From NCBI RefSeq assembly GCF_001632365.1, contig NW_024468547.1:306302-370301 (forward strand): 64,000 nt of DNA, given 5' to 3'. The translations under genes and the position numbers were made by a program. This DNA comes from Laetiporus sulphureus 93-53 (taxonomy: Eukaryota > Basidiomycota > Agaricomycetes > Polyporales > Laetiporaceae). Below, piece by piece: positions 21,940 through 34,333 of this stretch (its first letter is position 1; the number at the start of each line of letters is the position of its first letter). Below the pieces are notes generated by a model. That model was given only the letters and a program-made list of their open reading frames with translations. It was not told the DNA's origin and ran no database searches.

Positions 21940-23231
21940 AGCTTTAACATGTAAGAAATAAAAGAGCGGAAGGATATGCAGGAATTGAAGGATGAAATGG
22001 TGGTGCAGGATGGAGGTGCGACACATGTGACCCGCTAGCCGGTGGCCAGCTGTGGCCAGTTGTCACATGGCATCATGTCACACCTTCCCCTTTCGTCAGT
22101 CGGGATGTTAGGTGTCAATGATGCAGGATCGCGAGCAGCAATTTGTACATAACTGGATTGCTTCACTACAATGATAGGCATGGCCCTCAATATCAGCAGA
22201 AGGTTTGATATGTACGCTTTTCAAGTACCACCACTGTCAGATAAACGTTAAGAGTTGACTGACGCATTATGATTTGACCTTAAGGCTTTCGGCGTAGCCT
22301 ATCACGCTCACTGTTTAAGCAGTTCAGTGTGTATTAATGCCAAGAAAAAGTGAAATTACTCTTTGCGAGCCTGTCCATAACTATTTATTGGATGGGAAAG
22401 GCTAACTTGTTCTGCTTAGTTGCAATGCCTTTGCTGGGATGAGAATCAGTACTTTCTTTGCTGGATTATGATCACATGTTCCGAGCATGCATACTGCACA
22501 AAGGTCCTTCAAAGCTTCAATGATCTACCGATTTGATATCTGCAGCTGTCAACATGTGGACAAAGGTCTGTCGGAACTGTTACTCCACATAGCACCTCCT
22601 CTTCGGGTCTTTGGTGGATATTTCCAACGAGTCGACTTAAGTAGCTGTAGAAAAGAGTTATGTGAGATTCAGACAGAGCTGCCCAGATGCCGAAAGCTAC
22701 GCGTCATGGCACATCGGTGGGCATCCTCTCGCGCCGGGGCGTGCTTAGCGCTGATCTGTGCGCGTCACCCACGTGACCGTGTCTTCAGCATCTCTTTATA
22801 TCCAAATTACCGGGTTTGGAAAGAATTTGTGGTCAAAAAAGGCGGTCACAAAACAGGGCAAAAACGGAGCGCAGATCGAACGGGGTGTAAGCGCTCAGCG
22901 CTCAGCGCTCAGCTCTGTTGTCTCATTGCCGATGGGCCCGAGTTCCCGACAGCGACGATCCCCTGCAATCTATTTGCACACGCAACGGGCACAGGGGAAT
23001 GTCCGCTTCATTTCGAACCATACCAACACGAGGCCTCCGCAAAAAGGAAGAGAACACGAAGGAAAACAGCGGGAATGTATAGTACGGGCATAGATAAGGA
23101 CATGTATCATACAACAGCACCCCTATGGGCCTGCGAAACCTAAAGGGGAGAGCTCGAGCGGGTGCGGCAGGGACGACAGCGGGCGGAGGAATAAAGGGTC
23201 CAAAGGTCAAGCATAGCAGTCATAGGTGCGA
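21940..23231. other. Intergenic between kinase 5' end and SNARE 3' end
   Basis: About 1.3 kb. It holds the kinase promoter (minus, upstream of 21939) and the 3' region of the synaptobrevin gene. A 218-codon plus frame (22487–23143) has no family features and biased Cys/Arg content, so I do not call it. A triple 'agcgctc' repeat lies at 22890–22912. Confidence 0.5.
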
Positions 23232-24189
23232 TCAATGGTGCGTCGCTTTCACGACGGAAACGACAACGATGATAATGATAATCGCGATGGCGACACCAAT
23301 GATGATGCGCATCTTCATGTCTTTCCACCACATGTTCTTGAGTAAGGGGCGGAGAACGTGGGAATATGAGCGATGTCGAAGCAGGACCAGGCGTCTGAAG
23401 ACACACCTTGCGAACACGGTTGGCGCCGCGACGGAAGCCTTGCGCCGAGACTGCCAGGTTATCTTTGAGGTGACAAGGGTATATCAGTACGGGACCATCG
23501 AGATCACACAGAATGACGAATGTGGAACCAACACATCGCGGCGGCCAAGCGGGGCGCATGGGCATGTCTAAACAGTCGCCCGCGCTCAAACCGCTATACT
23601 CAGTCCCAAAAAACTGAGACGAGGCGAGGAAACGCCCAATGGATGGAAGCGTAGTGCGCAGCAATCACAATATGTCGCACACTTGCTCTGACCCCAATAT
23701 ACGATGCCATGTGTCGCATATTGAGCAATGGGCAATCCAGAGCGTATATGAGCATCGGCCTATGTTTCGGCCTATGTTTCATGCTTCTCCGTGCAAGCCC
23801 CAGCAGTACCAGCAAAGGCCCTTTTGTGACATATCGGGCCTTCGGGGAGTATGCACCGCCTCGCTCGTTCCCACCGTCGTCCACCTACCCAGAGAGCCTT
23901 CCTGCAGAGGAGAAAAAACGGAAACGTTACGCACCAGTCTTGTCCTGGAGCTGGTCCAGCCGCTCTCCTCGCTCGGCAACCTTGGTTATGTTTTCACGCA
24001 TGATGCCGACGGTGTCATCGATCTGCTGCTGGATCGCAGCAGTCTTTGAGTTGCCCGCAGGTGGGGCGGAGGGGTTCGTCGAGGAACCTCCTCGCGGAAG
24101 GTATGGGTCGTATGGTTCAGACCTGCATGTTCGCGACGAACGAAGAACGGTCAGAAAGTGAATGGAGCACAGCGATAACACACTAACAT
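23232..24189 (-). CDS. SNC1: Synaptobrevin-type R-SNARE (exocytic v-SNARE)
   Basis: Exons: 24189–24188, 24122–23935, 23462–23407, 23336–23232; 116 aa. The chain starts [10 protein letters not shown], has a Pro/Ser linker, a SNARE helix ([20 protein letters not shown]) with the zero-layer arginine in [14 protein letters not shown], continues [19 protein letters not shown], and ends [10 protein letters not shown] plus a C-terminal membrane anchor of Ile/Val/Ala. It should sit in secretory vesicles and pair with plasma-membrane t-SNAREs. The start codon appears to be split: 'AT' ends exon 1 and 'G' begins exon 2 (GTTAGT donor, ATGCAG acceptor, 65 bp). The second intron is long (472 bp, 23934–23463). 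The core protein is certain; the split start is inferred. Confidence 0.88.
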
Positions 24190-25928
24190 GGCTAAGCGTA
24201 AGTCTGGTGGCGAGCTAGAAGTCAGCGATATACCTTCACATTGTGAAGAACTGCTCACCGTATTAAACAGTGAAGAATGGAATGAGTTGCGTCGCAGCAC
24301 AGCGTCGCAGCGTCGTGGGTTGTGGTCGTCGTGGGCTAAGCTGAGGACGCGGCGGCTGACGGCATGTGCATTCGGGTTCCGAACCAAACACGACCATCTT
24401 GTCCCAGGTCCCGCAGGCCGCTCTCGTCTCGGAACCACAATTCGCTCTTGATCTCGAACATTTTCTTCAACAACGTCACCGCGATGTTACCCGACCTGAT
24501 ATCTCCGTGCGCTGTGCTGTTGCGCTAGCTGGACTGGGGCTATTCACCAATTGTGGCGAACACTGCAATTCTCTCTGATGCGTATTGTGTTCGGCCTGAG
24601 AAACTTCACTGGTGCAAGACCTGGCCGTTGCAGCTCTGTAATGTGCTCTGATTCGCTAGAACAGCCGTTGAGGTTGATGCGGTAGCTGAGCAGCAGGCAG
24701 CTCGGGAGAAACGTTTGTTTTCGAGGCTGTGGGATAGCACATATGGCGATCAAGCCGTCAACTTGAACTTTTTGCGATTGCGGAGAGGTGCAAGCTCTAA
24801 GTAAGGTCCCCGTATTTGTGACTGGTCATTTCTATGGAAGTATCGAGTTGCGATCCAACGATTGGTTATTAGATTCCATCCTGAGGGTCATTCGGTCGGT
24901 CCGCTGACGTTTACTGCTGTGCGCACACTGCGCACTAGTTAAGTAGCTTTCGATAGGCATGGCTGTCATTTCTGTACTATTGCGCGAACTCTCACTGCGT
25001 TCTGTCTCTTTCACCTAGATGACCTTCAGGTGGGACATATATTGATCAAAGTGCATTTTACCATGCATGTTCGTCGTCATAAGCAAGAATAACCTTCAGA
25101 ACATCACCACGGAATATAATCGACATGGTGTAAAACCGTGCTGTGTCCAGGTAGTATTACTATGAAGTCGAGCAACCTTTGAAAACCATCTCTCCTCTCA
25201 TTCTGAGTAGCCTGTTGCTTAGATGCTATCGGGTATAGCGGGAACACGACCGTCATGAACGGGGGAAAAGGGCGGAGGATGTTAACGAACGACAACTCAG
25301 TGATAGTCAATCTACTCAATGCTTCATTTCAGCGCCTTTGGAATAGATATTCTCGGCCTTCTCTAGATCAGCATCTGCGGCACGCTCGCTAAACTAATCA
25401 GCCCGAGAAATGTCATGCCATAAGGAGGATAAGTGAAGTGCCACGGGAAGCGGTCAGTCTGTCGGATGCTTGAAAGCGGGGAGAGGCGGCTGCCGAAGCG
25501 TGCTCAAACTTGAAGCTGAAGCGATAGATGCGAGTCTCCTCAGCATAGATCCCGATCCCGTAGCAGAACAGTCGTCCATAAGCGACCATGAGCTTACAGG
25601 TGATTTTCGCCGGCTAGTACAACATGCTGGAATCACCTTGGCGGCCAGTCCGCACGAGTAGTCACTGTAGTGCATATCATAAAATGCCCTTCTGATCATC
25701 GAAGATGAGAAGTGTACACATCAATTCAAAGGAAATTACAAAGTAAATATACGACAAACCTCGTCACAAGTCATCCAGTTCGTCCTGCATCATGATGGGT
25801 AACATGACTGCCGCCTTCATTCTCCTTCTCAGACACGTCCGTCTCGCTAAGGCTTCTACTATTCCCCTTGAACCTTTCGATGTCATAAACAGTAGAAGAA
25901 AAATAACGATATCGGCAGCTCATTCTGC
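24190..25928. other. Intergenic, no supported gene
   Basis: About 1.7 kb. It includes the 5' leader and promoter of the SNARE gene and the 3' region of NOP4. A plus-strand frame from ATG 24188 ([15 protein letters not shown], 87 codons) overlaps the SNARE leader and has no known features. Nothing else stands out. Confidence 0.5.
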
Positions 25929-28900
25929 TCAAACTCCTCGCTTTTTCGCCTTCCGCTCCTTCCGTTTCCTGCCAATCATGGATCCCATCTTCTGACCGAA
26001 CTTTAGCTCTCCAGCTTCTGCCAGCTTCTTGGTTGCACCCTGCGACTTTTGCTTTTCCGGAGAAGTTGAAGACGATGAAGCTTCTGAGAGCCTCCGCTTC
26101 TTCGCCGTCCGTTCGTCTGACAACTCAGACTTCACCTCCTCCGTCTTCACGCTAGTCCTGCTATAAGACTTCTTGACCTCGCCCGGTTTCTATGATATAA
26201 TGAGCTGATATTATCCCATGAACAACGCAGGCCGCTTACTTGTTGATTTTCCCGCTGTTGCGCCGCTCGCCTTTGCACGACTTGCACGTTCTCAATCGAG
26301 AATTCCACAATAAGCGTGCTCTTGCTCTTCATATGCGCATCGCGCTCCAGCTCCTCCTTCAGCCGCTTAACCCGCGCCTCGTCCCTCTCCGACTTCTTCT
26401 TCTCAACCTTCACCAGGTCCTCTACCTCAGTCTTCCACCATTCCGCGAATAGCGCGCCCACGGCTGCGTTGTTATTCGCCCACCGCAGGACGCGCAACGC
26501 ATCCGCATGGGACGTCATCTCGACGAAGCCATAACCCTTGCTGCGGCCTTTGCCCGTGATGGGATCTACTCGGTCGGCCTGCCGGATGATCTTCACCTGC
26601 TTGACGCCAGTGTGACGCCCGCTCTTCTGCCGTTTTACGTCATTCTTCTTCTTCGCCGATTCGTTGCCTTCTTCCTTGACAACGTCCTCACCGTCAACAT
26701 CGTCTTGTGGCACAGGCTCAGCGAGTTCGTCTTCGCTGAGCGGCTGGAGGATACCCTCCTTCACGTCCTTCTCGAAGGTGCGCATGGCGTGGATAGCGAG
26801 CCTCTTCAGCATTCGCTCCGTAACGAATAGGGGAATTTGTCGGACGCTGAGTCGGGTCCGCGAGATATACAGCGATGGGTTCGAGCGCAGTAATACACGA
26901 CGAGCGTTGTACGACTGTGTTCGCTTTTCAACCTCCGCGGCACTCATCGACTCGGCAGCAGGAGTATTGGGCAGAATGACTACCGTAAACCTTTCAGAGC
27001 AGGGACGGAAACGTTAACGGGAGAGCACTTACTGCCTTCGCGCAACAGGTACAGATTCCGCTTGTCAGCTTTCTCGCGTTGCTTTTCGCCTGCCTCTTTC
27101 AGCTTCCCGGCCTCATTTCTGGTCACAGCACGTATTACATCTAGCGTACGTCCATGCAGGATGAGATTTTGTGCCATTGAGGAGGATGGGTCAGGCGTGA
27201 GGAGAGATGGGAGCTTGAAAGGGTTCTTTTTCGGCTGGAGCTATCATCTTATCAGTACCGTGGTTCTCGAACTGTTGCGGCGTAGCTATTGGACTCACGG
27301 CAATGTTCTTTTCGCCGAGCGTCTCGGCGCGTAATATCCCGCTTTGCTCGATGGCCTTGTCTGCATCGGCTTTGTTCCAGAAACACACAAAGCCGGTACC
27401 CCTTGACCGGCCCGTCTCGTGATCCATGGTAATACGCGCATATCGCAGTGGCCCAAAAGCACGGAATCTGAAAGTGATCATGAGCATACGACTGAATAAT
27501 GATACAGGTAACACACAGGATCCTAAGCTCATCCTCGGTACCCTCGAACGGCACATTTCGGACAAAAAGCGTCGTTTCCGTCTCTGTGGTTGGTAATGTA
27601 GGTTTTGTCGGCTCTTCCCCAGGTTCATCCATATCCTCGGGACTGCCGTCGCTTTCGCTATCCTCGCCTTCGTCTTCACTATCAACAGAATCGTCATCAC
27701 GGACGCCAATGGGCTCGTGTTCATCGCCGTCAACACTACCGTCGTCGCTCTCCTCCTCCTCCTCCTCCTCCTCCTCCTCCTCCTCATCCAACCCGCTGTC
27801 CGCATCTGCCATCTTTACATCCGCCTTCTCCTGACTCTCCTGCTCCAGTTTTGCTTTCTCCTGCTCCCACTTGTCCTTGCTCAATGCCCAATCCACAGCA
27901 ATCACCCTCGACTTCCCATGCCGTCCCTCATCCCCCTCTCCATGAGACTCCTCTACATCGCCACCTGAGACAGCAGCAGCGGCCTTCATCATCTTCTCCT
28001 CCTCGCGGCGCAGCTTTTTCCGCTTCTGCTTGGCCGAGACCAACCGCTCCGCCATGCCAGCCTGCACAGTCATGCCATTGCACCCTTCGAGCGCACGTTC
28101 CGCGTCCTGGCGACTCAGCATCCAGACGAACGCGAAACCCTTCCCACGAGGCTTCGCCTCCGTGCTGCCATCCTCCTGCTTCGCCTCAGTCGATACCGTC
28201 GGGATGGTGGTGGAATGTATCGGACCGTACGGGAGGAACATTGAACGCAGGTCCTGCTCGGTAACATCAAACGGAAGATTGCGAACGATGAGCCGGCTAG
28301 CATGATTGGGTGCTGGACCCTTTGTTGTACTGGCATCGGATGCGTTCTGAGGCTTTTTGGAATTCTTTGCAAGCCCGTCCAGACGTTTCTTCAGCGTGGC
28401 TGATAACAATGAGCCTTTATAGACGTGTGCATGAAGCTTCTCGACAGCTTCTGATGCTGCTGCGGGAGTCAGAAACAGGGCGTGCGCTATAGAGCGGTTA
28501 GTTGTAAAACCGAGGAGAGAATAATTCGCGACGTACCAATGCTATGGTCCTCCTCCACAGTCGGCCATTCGACCTTCTCCGCCCCTTCAAGTTTGCGTAT
28601 TTTCTTCCATAGTACCTTGGAATCGATTCCGGCGGGCAGACCGGATATGACTACGGTACGAATGGCCAGAGGATCGTGAGGGTTTGCGCTCGGCTGCGGA
28701 CGAGAACGAGGCGTCTTGGCTTCTGCTTTCACAGCCGGCTCTTTTGCTTGCTTATCCTTGTTCTAAGAGTGACGCGTGAGCTATCAAAACGAACACCTCA
28801 GACTTCACGAGTAAGAACCTTGGACTCCGCCCATTGCACTCTCAGTTTCCGTCCATTAAGCTCAATCCCCTCCTCCGAGATCTTTTCGACAGCCTGTTGC

Positions 28901-29076
28901 GCGTCTTCCCTGATGGCAAAGGAGACGTAACCCACACCTTTCGAGATACCCGAGCCAGGTTCCAGAACGACAAAGGCAGATCGTACTGGTGCGAGATCAG
29001 AGAATAGAGTTTTAAGGTCGGTCGAGGTTGCAGTATACGGCAAATTCGATACGAAGACCGTTGAACTATGCATCAT
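25929..29076 (-). CDS. NOP4: NOP4/RBM28-type multi-RRM nucleolar protein
   Basis: Seven exons: 29076–28819, 28762–28537, 28486–27517, 27467–27299, 27234–27033, 26979–26240, 26189–25929; 941 aa with consistent phases. RRM1: STVFVSNLPYTATSTDL … GVGYVSF. RRM2, diverged: RTVVISGLPAGID. RRM3: RLIVRNLPFDVTEQDLR … KGFAFVWM. Then a very acidic linker and RRM4: TTLFVRNVPFEGTEDELR … GTGFVCFWNKADADKAIE. After it come LILHGRTLDVIRAVTRNEA, ARRVLLRSNPSLYISRTRL, a further RRM-like part with GYGFVEMTSHADALRVLRW, and a Lys/Arg-rich tail ending MIGRKRKERKAKKRGV. This order is that of Nop4/RBM28, needed in the nucleolus for 27S pre-rRNA processing to the 60S subunit. The RRM1 donor (GTTCTT) is weak. Confidence 0.85.
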
Positions 29077-30066
29077 ACAATTAATTCAGCACATTTCATG
29101 AGCATCAAGCCGTACCCGTGGGCAACTTTCTCTTCCCCATCTCTCTCCTTCCGCTTTCCGAGAGAAGTGGACATTGAGCCTCGAATTTTCAGCCAAAAGG
29201 GAATCAAGAACACTAGATCCCACGGAGACTGTGTTGAATTCTGCCAGTGCACTTTTCACGGGCACAGAGGGCAATCAAGAGCGGTTTGCAGCGCGGTCGC
29301 GATCGGTGCAATTTCGCCAGAAATCAATCGAACGCGTGAAAGCGGAAGGTTATTGCCACGATCACATGTAGAACGTTTTATGGGCGTCTAGTCTACGGTG
29401 GCCACAGTGGTGTTGAACTCTGCTGGCCGCACATCATGTTCTATGTGATACGTAGATCTCAGCCTCCACTTCCGCTCGAAAAGAAATATACCCAAGTCCA
29501 TGACACATCTACAATTTGGATCGTGCACCGTACAATCCACCAATTGAAACAGAATGATTCCGATCAGTTTCTGCGAAAAGTCATCAAATTAATCAAATTA
29601 AGTAACGTCCGCCGAAAAATGAGATATGCGCAAAAGCGAACAGAGTTCTGCAGGGCAGAATGAAATGTAAGGCAAGAACATCCAACGGGACATCTTTTGT
29701 CCCACGTTTCGGTATTTACTAGGACGCGTTCCCTGATGCGACTTGCCTGCATTGTACTGTTAATATTTGGTGTTGGATAGCAGTAATCAAGGACTACTGA
29801 CGACACCATGCGTATCAGTTCGCGATGCCTTACCTTCGCCTACGAACAATACCGTCCGTTCAATGGACATTCCGGCATCGATCGTCCAAGTTTGACAGGG
29901 CTATTCATGCTTCATGAGGCCGCTGTATTCTTCCTTAAGGTAACATTCAGGACGCCAGATGCAGATAATTTGGAATTTCAAGCAAGACATGTCTTATCCT
30001 ACACAAGTGAAGTACGCTGAATGGATATCAAATAACATACCGATTGAAACGGCCCTCGCTCACCAC
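29077..30066. other. Intergenic
   Basis: About 1 kb between NOP4 (5' end) and the GH16 gene (3' end). No coding frame with recognisable features. Confidence 0.5.
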
Positions 30067-30964
30067 TCACATCGTATTACCCTCCGGAATGCTGCTCCAG
30101 ATGTGTGAAAGCGTCTCCCACCCGCCTGGCGGGCGGTCCTGCATCTCCACAGAGCTCACTGTCATCCTGTACTCTCCATCCGCCGGTGTCCTCCCTCCGG
30201 TCACATTTCCTCCCATAGCGACATTGAGTTTGACCTATATCTCCCATTAGACCAGTCTTATGCACACTGAGGCTCCTGCTTACCTGAAACTCGGCGAACG
30301 GCCTGATCGTCTTTGGCGCCTGCGCACGCATGACGGGCCGCCCGTCAATGAACCAGACGCAGTGGCCAGACTCATCCCATGAGAAACCATACTCGTGGAA
30401 GGCATCCATGTTGGGCATCTGGGTATCCCGCACGCGGTGCTTCTGGTTATCCGCGCCATTGTATTGGCCCCAGTGAAGGCACGATCCGTTTGAGCCCTTG
30501 CCGTTCCACGTCTCCATGATGTCCACTTCGCCGTCGTCGGGCCACTTTACGTTGAACGGCATCGCCCAGAAAGCAGGCCACACTCCCTGCGCACACGGTA
30601 CGGCGAGCACCGCGTGCACATAGCCCCTCGCGCGCGCGAACGTCTGCCGGCTCGTGAGCCTCGCGCTCGTGTACTGCCCCGGTGGCGGCTCGGGCGGGCG
30701 GAAGGCGCGTGCACGAGCGAGAATGACGAGCTCCCCTGCGGGAGTGACGAGGGTATTATGCCCTGGAGGGGTGTAGTTCTGAAGCTCTTGGTTGCCCCAG
30801 CCGTGAGCACCTGTTTCATACTCCCACTCGCGCGCGACGGCGTCGAGGGAGGAAAAGTCGGCCCGCCAGTAGGTTTGGACATTGGGCTCAGGAGCGAGGG
30901 GCCCCTGCGGGGTCGAGCTTGCTTTCTCCCCGAGACGAGAGGCGAAAGCTTTGAGGTGATGCAT
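30067..30964 (-). CDS. GH16 family glucanase-like enzyme
   Basis: Two exons: 30964–30284 and 30234–30067 (49-bp intron, phase 0); 282 aa. The GH16 active-site motif E-V-D-I-M-E is at residues 146–151 (Glu146 nucleophile, Asp148, Glu151 acid/base, by family analogy), preceded by WPAFWAMPFNVKWPDDG and followed by ETWNGKGSNGSCLHWGQYN. GNQELQNYT near residue 58 and the closing β-strands (FQVKLNVAMGGN, EYRMTVSSVEM) fit laminarinase-type enzymes acting on β-1,3-(1,4)-glucans. No signal peptide is visible: the N-terminus is MHHLKAFASRLGEK. The enzyme may be cytosolic, may leave by another route, or may have an undetected upstream exon. Confidence 0.82.
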
Positions 30965-33900
30965 GCCGCGGTGAACTGTTGGTGGTTACAGTACTCAAGA
31001 TTGGCTGGTGACATCATCTTCAATAAGAGGTCAGTTCGGTTTGATACTGGTTCGTGTATTTGGATCGATTCGGACACTACAACGGCAGCAGCGCTAACAG
31101 TCTTCAGGACTCTCGCGACGCTGGACAGCTGGAGTAGTCTGCAATCCGCATATCGACTTTGCTTGTGCTATCGAGACGGCGAGCCAGATGGTCAAAAAAA
31201 TCTCAACCGGCAATCTCTGCATCACTTGGACGTTAAGTGAGCTCGCGGTCGGCAAGTACTCCCTCGTAAGCTTCCTTACCGTCGGTCATGCTCTCGAAGC
31301 CTCACCCGATGTCTCGTGCGTGCGAAGCACCCGTTTATATGTGCTGCCTGCGGTGCTGCTCTCATCTTGATTGACACCTCACCTGGAGATTCCCCCGTTT
31401 CGCCTGGACAGAACATGAACAGGCCCAAGAACCTCTTGCTCCTGCGGTCTCATCTCAGAACTTGCGCAACACACCTTCGTCGGAGACTTGGGACTGAAAG
31501 GGGCGGACATATCGAGCGCGATCAGGGCGAAAGACAGCGATCCGACGGCGACGCACGGAGCTTGGACGCAATTGCGTGAAGACGAACTTCGGGAAAGTCC
31601 CGCTTGTATGCGTCACTCTGCGTATTTGGAACATTGCAAGGGAACCCCCTGTAGTACGACAAGATACTTCGATGAATACGAGTATCAAATGATCATGAAC
31701 GGGATTACCTGAAGCTCGAATTGTCAGCACGCCACTTGTCTCGGGATGACTGGCTTCGGGCACGATCAGATCAGCATGAGATGTTCGGTGGTCCCTCGAA
31801 GATTTCCGATGCACATTCACAGAGCATGGTTCCGGGTCTCGATAAGATGCTCACGGTCGCCCAATTTACGGAATGCAGGACGACTCGGCCAGTAGGCGCT
31901 CGTCCAAACGGGCTTGTATGTGTACTTGGTGGCAAACGGTAATGTCTACGCAAGGAACTCAAGTACGGCTGAAAGGTAAGCCGCTCTTGTTTGACTGCCC
32001 TTAGCACCTCGGAAATAATGCAATTTGAAGAATAAAAAGCAGTACGGTGAAGCAGTCCCATTGTTTATAAATACGAAGTGACCAAAATAGAACCATCTGA
32101 TCTTCGAACGGTAATGTCCCCCCCTCCTCTCCTAGGTCCACCCTCCCGATGTGCTCGGGTGGGTTGGGCTTCTGTGATGCCCGTCATTTGTCATCGGGTC
32201 AGCACGGATTTGTCGGTCCTCTGGCCAGTTGTCGCTCCACAGATATGGATGCCCCTGAGAAAGACATAACGCTGGCAGGACCGCTCACGATCACCGAACA
32301 CCTTCGCGATGCTGTTACGACCCGCATGGTCTTGACAATTTCTGGGTCGAGATCGTTCGTTCAGCATCATGGGTTCACCAAGCACATGGACCGTAGCCGA
32401 GGCCAGGAGAGACTTCTTGCCAGAGAATCTATCATAGAATGATGTGTACGATCTACGCCAACCTGCAAGACGAGGTCAAGCGCGTACCGGCTCAAACAGG
32501 GGCTTTTTTAGATCGATGATCAACATTACATACATACGATGCTGCATTTCTCCGATGACTCCTGCAATGATCAACGAACGGTCTTCCATGGTCGGCCTTC
32601 GGACCTCGTTTGCCCGCCCCAATACAGTTCTCCATCCCAGGGCCGGAGACCAAGTGCTCTCCTCAAGGTCGCTTCGGCGTACTGTAGCTTTTCCTAGTAG
32701 CTTCAGTGTTCAAGCCCCGCTCCGCAGAAGCAATTTACGTTCGCCTCTCATAAGCATCGGAGACAGCCTCCAGCTCTGCGCCTTTTCAAGGAACCGTTAT
32801 CGCTTTTCAAGATTACAAGACACCTGCCGTTATGGACCCTGCATCAGCTTACCGCACTAGCCTGGGCCGGCTATTTCTGAGCTTGTTCACAAGATGCTCT
32901 CGAACCAGTGAGGATGGTCGCATGCATTCCCAATTTAGTGCTCAGTCAAGCCTTTCAGCGTTCTCCGCACGTCGGTTTGCCGGCGGCAAAGAAACACATA
33001 CGCGCGCCGGATCAACTTTTCTGCTCCGTTCGACAGGTCACATGTAAGATAGTGTTTATCTCCCACCGATGTCGCAAGTTGAAGAGCTCAGTTGTAGGCC
33101 GCTACCCTCTGGACCGCTAATCACCGATCAATGGTCAATGCAACGAACGCGCGCTTCCCTCGTAAATTGCACGCGGTTGAATACAATGGACGTCAACGTG
33201 CAGCGCGTCATCTTTTCGCTTTGAAAGACGCACTGCTGATATATTTTAATATCGCTATAATACTGCGGCTAGCGAGTTCCTCGTGTCTAATCCCCACATC
33301 CATGAGAGCACAATACTGCAACCAGTTGTCGCGTGCCAATGGAGGCCCATTGTTGCCGACGTTCTGGGTTTCGCGAATGGCGCATCGATGGTATGCGAGC
33401 GCGGCTCAAGAAGTGACAAGCAACGTAAACAGGCATCTCGGCTAAGGCCAACTACCGCGATGGATCTCCTCTTGTTGCACCGCATGACACAATCTAATAA
33501 TGAAACATGCAAACATACCCGCAGAATGGCTTTGCCGATCACGCTCTCGGGAGGAGCTTGCGGGGCGCGTCTACAAATCCGGTCATTCGGCGGCTCTTCA
33601 TTGCCTCTTCGCCTTCCCTGTTTCCATGGCAGTTTTGATGGTCTTGCAGCCCATATCCGTGGCTAACGCGCCTTATGTCTCGCATCTCTTACCGACTCGC
33701 ATAGGCCACGGGAGCGCCGTTGCCGAGATAGAAGCGTAGCAGCCGAGTCCTAAGCGCACTTGCTGGTTTGTTCTCAATCACCAGTTCGGGCGTTGCAACG
33801 AGACCAGCTGAGCAGCTCTGATGTGATCAGGGCTTCATCTTCGGCACCGCAACTTGCAGTAAGCTTACTGGATTGTTCCTCTAAGCGATGCGATCTCATC

Positions 33901-34238
33901 CTGTATTCTGAACGATCGTCTTCAAGCGCATCTGACTGGAGTGGCTTCAATGCTGCATGCATCAATCCTCTTCCACCTTCTTTGTCAGAAGCGTCTTTTA
34001 TTGCAGTGCTCGTATCAACGATTGATAGCGGCTGCGCAATGCCAGGCATTTTCAGTGACATCCCTCTCATGCGATCGTGATATTGCACCATACCTCTCGC
34101 ATGCAAGCATATGCATCGTCGGGTATGCTGCCAAGACCCGCGTGGTGCTCGATCCGTGTCCTCGCTAGAAAGAGGAGGGGCATGTGGCGAAGCATCGTGG
34201 CGGGTGGCTTCTCGGGCGGGGGGGTCTACTCGCATGAG
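30965..34238. other. Long intergenic region upstream of G1 peptidase copy 1
   Basis: About 3.3 kb. Frames of up to 153 codons occur on both strands, but none has family features, a good start context or matching splice sites. Nothing recognised; may hold decayed sequence. Confidence 0.45.
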
Positions 34239-34245
34239 TATAAAA
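34239..34245 (+). promoter_or_regulatory. TATA box, G1 peptidase copy 1
   Basis: TATAAAA 95 bp before the ATG at 34334. The following leader carries the 'gttcctct…gtcctcgca' pattern seen in related form in all four copies. Confidence 0.65.
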
Positions 34246-34333
34246 TTGCAGATGAATTGTCATGCTTGAATCAAGTTCCTCTCGCTCCACCAGGCCTTTC
34301 GAACCACCGTGTCCTCGCATCGCCCTCGTCGCT

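Noticed and set aside
22487..23143. 218-codon plus-strand frame
   Set aside because: Composition biased, no features, lies between kinase promoter and SNARE 3' end.
24188..24451. Plus-strand 87-codon frame MAKRKSGG…
   Set aside because: Overlaps the SNARE start region on the other strand; no domain and no splice continuation found.
27605..28264. 219-codon plus-strand Pro/His-rich frame
   Set aside because: Antisense of NOP4's acidic and RRM3 region; low complexity from the CTC repeat.
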